This document shows, in pieces, positions 63,499-64,000 of a stretch of 64,000 bases of DNA. The stretch is taken from NCBI RefSeq assembly GCF_028826105.1, contig NZ_JAQGPL010000001.1, forward strand, positions 2,878,501-2,942,500, in the 5' to 3' direction. Source of the DNA: Paenibacillus humicola (lineage in GTDB: Bacteria; Bacillota; Bacilli; Paenibacillales; Paenibacillaceae). The notes below the pieces were generated by a model. It did no database searches. It was not told the origin of the DNA and was given only the letters and a program-made list of their open reading frames with translations. The translations under genes and the position numbers were made by a program. Numbering within the stretch: position 1 is the first letter of the stretch; every line of letters starts with the position of its first letter.

Positions 63499-64000
63499 GT
63501 GGAGTGGGAAGGGTTGCTGCTGCCCCTGTTTTGGCTGCTGCTGCTTGTGTTTGTCGTCCAGACGGCTCTCGCGAAAATCAGATGGATTCAAATTCCGTCC
63601 ATTATTGCGTACGTCATGCTCGGTATGCTGCTGGAAAATAGCGGGCTGCTCCATTTGCAAGGTGTAGCCTGGCTGCACGGCTTGAGTCAGCTCGGACTGT
63701 TCTATCTGATGTTCCTATCCGGGCTCGAGATCGATCTGGAGCTGCTGCGGATCAGGAGAGGCGGACCCAGACTGCGGGAGCATCCGGTCGTCCTCGGCCT
63801 GCTGGCTTTCACCTTGAGCGTGGGCATCGCTTACTTGCTCGGCCTGCGCATGCAGCAGATCGATCCGACGGTCCACGCCTGGATGATCATGCTCATTTTG
63901 TCGACCACGTCTCTGGGCATCGTCATGCCTGTTTTGCGCGAGTATGGCTTGATACGCAGCCGTTACGGCCAGACGCTGCTGACGGCCGCTTTTATCGCCG
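63499..64000 (+). CDS. CPA2-family cation:proton antiporter (N-terminal part, cut by window edge)
   Basis: GTG 63499 follows GGGGAGG (63484-63490) at eight bases and opens a frame that runs off the window end (167 codons seen). The protein is strongly hydrophobic, with IPSIIAYVMLGMLLENSGLL and LSQLGLFYLMFLSGLEIDLE, the second being the GLxFLLFLxGLEID block of KefB/Na+-H+ exchanger family transporters. It exchanges K+ or Na+ for protons across the membrane. An in-frame alternative start is not evident; ATG 63479 is in another frame. Confidence 0.85.
   Translation, partial: MEWEGLLLPLFWLLLLVFVVQTALAKIRWIQIPSIIAYVMLGMLLENSGLLHLQGVAWLHGLSQLGLFYLMFLSGLEIDLELLRIRRGGPRLREHPVVLGLLAFTLSVGIAYLLGLRMQQIDPTVHAWMIMLILSTTSLGIVMPVLREYGLIRSRYGQTLLTAAFIA

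Overview
The window reads as a chromosomal segment of an endospore-forming, low-GC-phylum bacterium, most probably Paenibacillus or a close relative such as Cohnella. This is inferred from several traits: LplB/LplC-type sugar permeases, YesM/YesN-type two-component genes, giant membrane AraC regulators, a four-gene GerA-type spore germination operon, a rifampicin phosphotransferase, and strong AAAGGAGG-type ribosome binding sites. No rRNA, tRNA, CRISPR array or intact transposon was seen.

Layout. 0-7.4 kb: the end of a sulfatase, then an LplB/LplC permease pair, a membrane AraC regulator and a lipoprotein solute-binding protein (carbohydrate system 1). 7.5-10.8 kb: a PQQ-type sugar dehydrogenase homologue, then a MerR regulator driving two AHSA1/SRPBCC proteins. 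11.1-13.5 kb: a deacetylase-like protein overlapping an MFS transporter gene. 13.7-22.8 kb: carbohydrate system 2 (YesM kinase, YesN response regulator, binding protein, two permeases, GH42-like hydrolase). 22.9-27.1 kb: a small Cys-containing protein, a secreted seven-repeat RCC1 propeller and a PL9-like pectate lyase with a FIMAH-type tail. 27.4-38.3 kb: class I FBP aldolase, short UvrA-like ATPase, acyltransferase, AraC regulator divergent from a Gfo/Idh/MocA plus aldo/keto reductase pair, and rph. 38.4-41.6 kb: two unknown exported or anchored proteins and an alpha/beta hydrolase. 41.9-46.2 kb: gerA-type operon. 46.3-48.4 kb: azoreductase divergent from an Rrf2 regulator, and a lipoprotein. 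49.0-58.7 kb: a LacI-controlled cluster joining a ribose-type ABC importer to an AllA-like protein, an M20 hydrolase, a class I amidotransferase-like protein and a ribokinase. 59.0-61.2 kb: an IS3 remnant beside the wreck of a third carbohydrate system. 61.3-64 kb: a phosphotransferase, a decayed gene ending in 43-bp tandem repeats, a DinB protein and the start of a CPA2 antiporter.

The general theme is import and breakdown of plant- or biofilm-derived carbohydrates, with each importer next to its own regulator. The two most notable items are the LacI/ABC/AllA/M20/amidotransferase/ribokinase cluster, whose substrate I cannot name and which may be an undescribed catabolic route, and the relic operon at 59.5-61.2 kb. 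In that relic at least three internal deletions have fused pieces of five genes in the same orientation.
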